Source of the DNA: Irpex lacteus
Taxonomy: Eukaryota; Basidiomycota; Agaricomycetes; Polyporales; Irpicaceae
Direction of reading: 5' to 3'
Assembly: GCA_001986395.2 (NCBI GenBank)
Contig: MQVO02000023.1
Coordinates: forward strand, 1-64,000
Length of the DNA stretch: 64,000 bases
Part shown: positions 58,918 to 64,000 of the stretch, piece by piece
How positions within the stretch are numbered: position 1 is the first letter of the stretch
Layout: every line of letters starts with the position of its first letter
Notes under the pieces: model-generated
The model's database searches: none
Seen by the model: only the letters and a program-made list of their open reading frames with translations
Told to the model about the DNA's origin: nothing
Made by a program: the position numbers and the translations under genes

Positions 58918-61020
58918 CATATAATGGCCATATCCTTAACACCACTTCGGCGGGAAGCCCAGAGCTCCTGACATTTCCCCTCTATCACTTGTCTTTCCCA
59001 TGCGCGTGATCCTCAGCTATATAGCCCTGCTAACAAACTAAAGCGTTAAGATAATTATCTTATCCATGCGAATGGAACTGCCGTGAACGCCTTCTAGCTT
59101 CAAACCTAGCTATCAAAGCCGTCGTCGATAATGACTTAAGGTTTCAACTGGAATTGAACATCGTCGGCTAAGCTGGGGGCGAGGGTATTTTTTTTCCATC
59201 TAAATTTACGTCTACCGTGTACATAACACATGTAAGACTGGGGGCGAGGGTATGACAAGGAGAAATGGTAGAACAAACTAAACTACCGCTATGACGATGA
59301 CTGGAAGTCGCGACACGCGGAGGACCGCGTTAATAGGTGTGCCGTTACTGTATGTAGGGCTAGAAAGGTGCATCAACAAATGAGAATGCGGAACGGAACT
59401 GGGATTGAATAGTAGTCGGCGCACTAGATACAGTAGTCCCATCAGTAAAATACGAAATTCTTGGAGAATTCTAACAATCTTATATTAAAACATGTGGTAG
59501 GTCTGCTTGCTGAGAGTTATATTGACCGGACGTCTGAGACTGACAATACTAGGGTGGCTGGATAGGAGCCTAGAGCTGACTGGACTTGCCAGCTCGCGCA
59601 AAGCAAAACTAGGAAATCCAGCGGTCTCATGTGAAAAGGGGCAGGTATACTACCTAATCATCCTGCCACAGATGGTGTCTCCCTCAACTAGGACCAGTAA
59701 ACATTGACATGAACATTGACATCTCTCAGATAATGTAGTATTTCGGGTTATACGTGAATGAAAAGAGTGTGCCAGTATTTCGACCTGCTCTGGAATTCAC
59801 AAATACTCGTGAGCTTTTCCATGCTTGAACGTGACAGTGATACTTGCCTGAAGTTGAGCCCATTTACTGATTGTGTGAAGAGTGTACCACAGGGTCCCCT
59901 TTGCCTGTTAGAGCGGGATTGTCTTTGCAATGAGATGGAATATATTGTAATTCCTGTGGTGCAAGCTGGTCAACAGGTATGGCCAGAAACAGTTGTATGA
60001 GTTGGGAACACATAGTAGTTAAGTGGTAACGCACACGAAGTTGACCAACAGGTAGAACCGATAAAACGAATGGTACAGCACAACAGCGACCATCAATGCC
60101 GGATGGGATGAATAGGACAACCGGTGCTGCCTGAACCTGATTGGGAAGGCAGCTTTGCATTCCAGTCTGAGCAGCGTCGAAGCTGAAACGAATGGGGTGG
60201 TGTTCAGACATAGAAAGCAGAAATAGCGCAGACCAGTGCTATCATACACAGAGGTACGTGCATTCGGAATTTTATATCGTCCGAATTCTGTGTGAACTCA
60301 GTGTTTCTGGTACCCGGATCTTTCCATCCTTCTGCCCTTCGGAATTCCTCCGCCCTTGGGAAGTCGGTAATCTGATTTGATCGCTGACATGGCCAATCAC
60401 ACAGCATTCCTTGGTCACTCTTCTCAATGTTTCACATCGCCGGATCTCTCCGTCCTTATGCCTTTTCGATAATCAGGCCTCAGGTTTGATTGCGGACAAG
60501 GCAAGATCTGAAACCTGGGGTATACTGTAGCGCTCTCGCCTGCGAGCGTGGGATCTTCGTGTCCTGTGGTCTCGAGCCCCTGCTCGAAACTTTTGCAGCC
60601 TCTCAAACTTTTTTTGCCTGTCTCTTGGACCAGATACAGTACCTCCTAGTCTTGCTTCTTTCGGGGTCCTCGGTAAGTATACATATTGGAGTTCCATTGA
60701 TCAACGTCTGCGCCAATCGAGATACCACTGACACCACACTCACTGGTGATGCGAACACCGCTCCATCAATCCAGATACAACTGACACCGCACTGTTACCA
60801 GGTACATGACATCTGGCGTCTATCACAGATCGCGATTTTGGGTTCTAAGCATATCACCGCCGCTGTCCCGCCGCCTTCCATATCCAATTAGTCTTGCTCC
60901 CAGAAGTCTACCATTTGTTCTTCCTTTATCTTTCACCATGAGCGTCGTAAGCAACGCTACTTTGTATTTTAGACCCGCTGTACGTGACATGTCTTGTCTG
61001 GCATACCACGCTGTTACCAA
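58918..61020. other. Intergenic region with repeat copy
   Basis: No gene is supported. 60670-60800 carries a direct copy of the CCACTGACACC repeat with GAGTTCCATTGATCAACGTC. 60290-60480 has two related segments with the pattern GGATCTYTCCRTCCTTMTGC. Otherwise featureless. Confidence 0.4.
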
Positions 61021-61046
61021 TAAGTAGGGCTGCATTCGCAGCAAAA

Positions 61047-61504
61047 CCCGCTACCAGGGGCATTGGGGAATATTTATGCAACCCACAGTGTCACAGTCAT
61101 AGTCATGGTGAACACAAGTAATTATCCTGTGGGTCCCGCACTGCCGGCGCATGCCGCTGCAGGCCTTCGCGCCTTCGGCGCTCCGGCCAGCAGCTTCATG
61201 CGCCCCAGCGAATCCATGCATCACCGACATTAAATTGTTCCCAAAATGAATCAAGGCTGTATATTCTCGCATGCCAATATGTATGTCGTTCAAACGAAGA
61301 TCTACCAACACGCCGCATTGCTGCAGAATACTCTCACAAGCGCGCGGGAGTGGTCCGGGGTCTTCGAAGGCAAAGAGCGCCCGAGCACGCAATTCCTGGG
61401 TGAGGGCACGTGACGTTGCGTTTTTGGCGTAAAAGTTGGCCAAATAGTGGGCCCCTGCAAACCCTAAGGCTAAGACCCTCTACCAAGCTAGCGCTGGTAG
61501 CGGG
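61047..61504. mobile_element. Short non-autonomous element, copy 2 (TIR CCCGCTACCAG)
   Basis: The same element as 10471-10901, in the same orientation. TIRs are at 61047-61057 and 61494-61504. It differs by a segment of about 25 bp near 61305 (CCAACACGCCGCATTGCTGC) and a few substitutions. It sits directly at the 5' break of the Old Yellow Enzyme relic. Confidence 0.7.
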
Positions 61505-61509
61505 AATGG

Positions 61510-62255
<746 letters not shown>

Positions 62256-62260
<5 letters not shown>

Positions 62261-62790
62261 CCCCGGCCGTTTCTTCATCCAAAAGAATATCGTCGACAAC
62301 CGTCCCCCCATCCCTCCTGGTTCCTTGATGCGCCTTCCTTACCTGCTTGACTACCCTGAGCGCACCCTTCACGGATGGGCACAGAATCGGTCCTTAACTC
62401 TTTCTTCTTGGGGAATCTGTTATACATCGTCGTCTCCGATACGAACATTGCTTGTGAGCTCCTCGTCAACGACGGTGCCATCTTTTCTAGCTGTAAGCAA
62501 TACTTCGTCGAAAACCAGACCATCCTGAACGGACGCGCCATTACCGCTTCCCCCTGTGGTGAAACTTGGTATGTCTGTTCAGCTATTTATAGGTGCGGTC
62601 AGTGACACTCATGAAACAACCGGAGGAACCACCGCAAAATCGCTGCTCAGCTCTTGACCCAGAAGGCCTTCGCGGGATAGAATCACACTCTGACTATGGG
62701 TGTCGTATCACGCTGCGCTCCTTGTATAAGGAATCTCAGAACTGTGCATCACAACGAGTGTCGAGCAGCGCTACGAGGACCTGTAAGTGC
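62256..62790 (+). pseudogene. Cytochrome P450 N-terminal fragment
   Basis: Shows PPIPPGSLMRLPYLLDYPER (proline-rich hinge of microsomal P450s) and TLHGWAQ, then a frame change to FFLGNLLYIVVSDTNIACEL, VNDGAIFSSCKQYFVENQTI and LNGRAITASPCGETW, then NHRKIAAQLLTQKAFAG with a stop, and ITLRSLYKESQN. This corresponds to roughly residues 40-160 of an agaricomycete P450. The I-helix, ExxR and heme-Cys regions are missing. It follows the Old Yellow Enzyme relic directly; both may come from one former metabolic gene pair. Confidence 0.75.
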
Positions 62791-62799
62791 CTACGCAAT

Positions 62800-64000
62800 G
62801 TACCAACGGTGATGAACAATTGACTTAACCTTGCTCACAGGCATGCTTTCAATCTCAGTCGCAACATCGGTGATAATCTTAGTTCTGTGGAGTCCGCTCA
62901 CAAAGCCCACGCAGTGGGGTACGACCACTGGAGTTTCGGTTCTCTGTAAGTGCATAGGTTGTCCTTCATATATTCTCGCGGTTTCTAATGCCCAATTCAG
63001 TCGACGTACAGGCATTAACACTATTCTCTTCCCACCATCAATCAGGCCCCGCACACTGTCTCATCCACGCACGCAAATCAACGGTTTCTTGCGTGGTATG
63101 ACCTTGATGGACCTCGAAAATGAATACGACGGACCTGAACGGAGGCCCTCTATTCATTCAGAACCTCTGGTTCCTCCCCACCTCTTTGACTCTCTGACAC
63201 TTCCCGCTCTACCGCAGCCATCTCAAACAATCCTGCACACCCCGCCCATACATTGCCCGCTTTCGCCACGCCAGCTCCTCTCTCTTCTTCGGGCTCTCTG
63301 TCCATTTTCCTATATCGCACGTCATTGCCGCCGACGCGGCGACGTCCCTTGAACTGAGGCTAAGATCTTGCAGTTCGGAACACGTATGCCTGAACAATAC
63401 CGTGCCTTTTCCAGCTCATTAACAAACGTCTCAACGCACTCTACGTAACCTGGGTGATCGTACTTGTAGTCCCAAGCAGAGGAACACCCTCGCTACAATA
63501 CCTGCACTCTATCATCAAGCCGTATACCGGTGGCCTACCGAGTGCCTTGACTTACGCTGCACAATACGCACAACGAGGAGCTCAACAAGGTCCTGCAGGC
63601 CGTGTATAATAGTGTGTCATTAGACCTTTTCATGACGGTACCCTTGTAACCGATGATCTGAGTATTGAACATTCTAGCAGATTCCTTATGAGCGCAGGTT
63701 GCAGAGGGTTGCAACCCTCGTTTCCATGGTCGCGACTCGCCATGATGGCTCGAGGTAGGCTGTGCCTTTTCCTTGCATGTCCAGACCTTCAAATGACGGT
63801 GTCAAACAGTGAAATTCAACCTTTATTCCGCACACCGACGTCATTCCTTGGCTCTCAATCCCAATGTCTGAACATCAGAGTTTTGATGTGTCTCGGAGTT
63901 GCAGTTTGCTCGTAAACACTTCATCACGTAAGTTTCGCTACAAGAGGACTAGCGGTCACTAATCTTTTCACCTCTCAGGCCACAAGAAGTATATTCAAGA
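62800..64000 (+). other. Possible decayed exons, unidentified
   Basis: Splice-like signals separate HAFNLSRNIGDNLSSVESAH and AVGYDHWSFGSL (62850-62950), and later segments such as YLHSIIKPYTGGLPSALTYA and AQYAQRGAQQGPAGRV (63500-63606). They cannot be joined into one model and no family is recognised. A gene running off the right edge is possible. Confidence 0.25.

Overview
The window looks like nuclear DNA of a mushroom-forming basidiomycete (Agaricomycetes). Genes are split by many 45-70 bp introns with GTRNGT donors. The conserved proteins are fungal (eIF3c, acireductone dioxygenase, CLIP-170, CLASP, mitochondrial bL34, an RNF216-type RBR ligase). The accessory part carries families familiar from agaricomycete genomes: a DUF6589 remnant, a DUF262 protein, a BTB protein, degenerate WD40 proteins, a 2-oxoglutarate oxygenase family, and many small inverted-repeat elements.

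Layout. 1-10.3 kb is a compact housekeeping block: eIF3c (3' end outside the window), acireductone dioxygenase, a CLIP-170-type microtubule plus-end protein, bL34m (divergent from CLIP) and a CLASP-type TOG protein. 10.4-14.5 kb is gene-poor and AT-rich, with a short dispersed TIR element (second copy at 61.0-61.5 kb) and a 1.2 kb foldback element. 14.6-17.1 kb is an RBR E3 ubiquitin ligase. 17.17-25.36 kb is an apparently complete 8.2 kb DNA transposon. It has a 9-bp candidate target-site duplication and dense AAGTTA/TAACTT arrays near both ends. One long multi-exon gene appears to join a WRKY-GCM1-type zinc finger, a D-D-E transposase, a USP-like cysteine peptidase, a PHD finger and a basic tail. 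This is the most notable system here. 25.4-30.8 kb holds broken mobile-element genes (DUF6589, hAT). 30.8-36.5 kb holds an intact 2OG-Fe(II) oxygenase-like gene and an intact DUF262 gene with an ABC-transporter remnant between them. 36.5-47.8 kb has small TIR elements, an intact BTB gene and hypothetical genes. 47.8-64 kb is mainly decayed genes, small transposable elements, a WD40-like gene, one intact single-pass membrane protein gene, and the remains of an Old Yellow Enzyme and a cytochrome P450.

How the genes relate. CLIP-170 and CLASP proteins are physical partners at microtubule plus ends, and their genes sit within 1 kb of each other here, separated only by bL34m. The transposon lies about 110 bp upstream of the RBR ligase start codon. 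The eIF3c gene has six apparent single-base frameshifts in about 540 bp, mostly at homopolymers, so either the local sequence is unreliable or the copy is damaged. Exon boundaries were read by eye from splice signals and reading-frame continuity, so CDS spans are gene extents that include introns.
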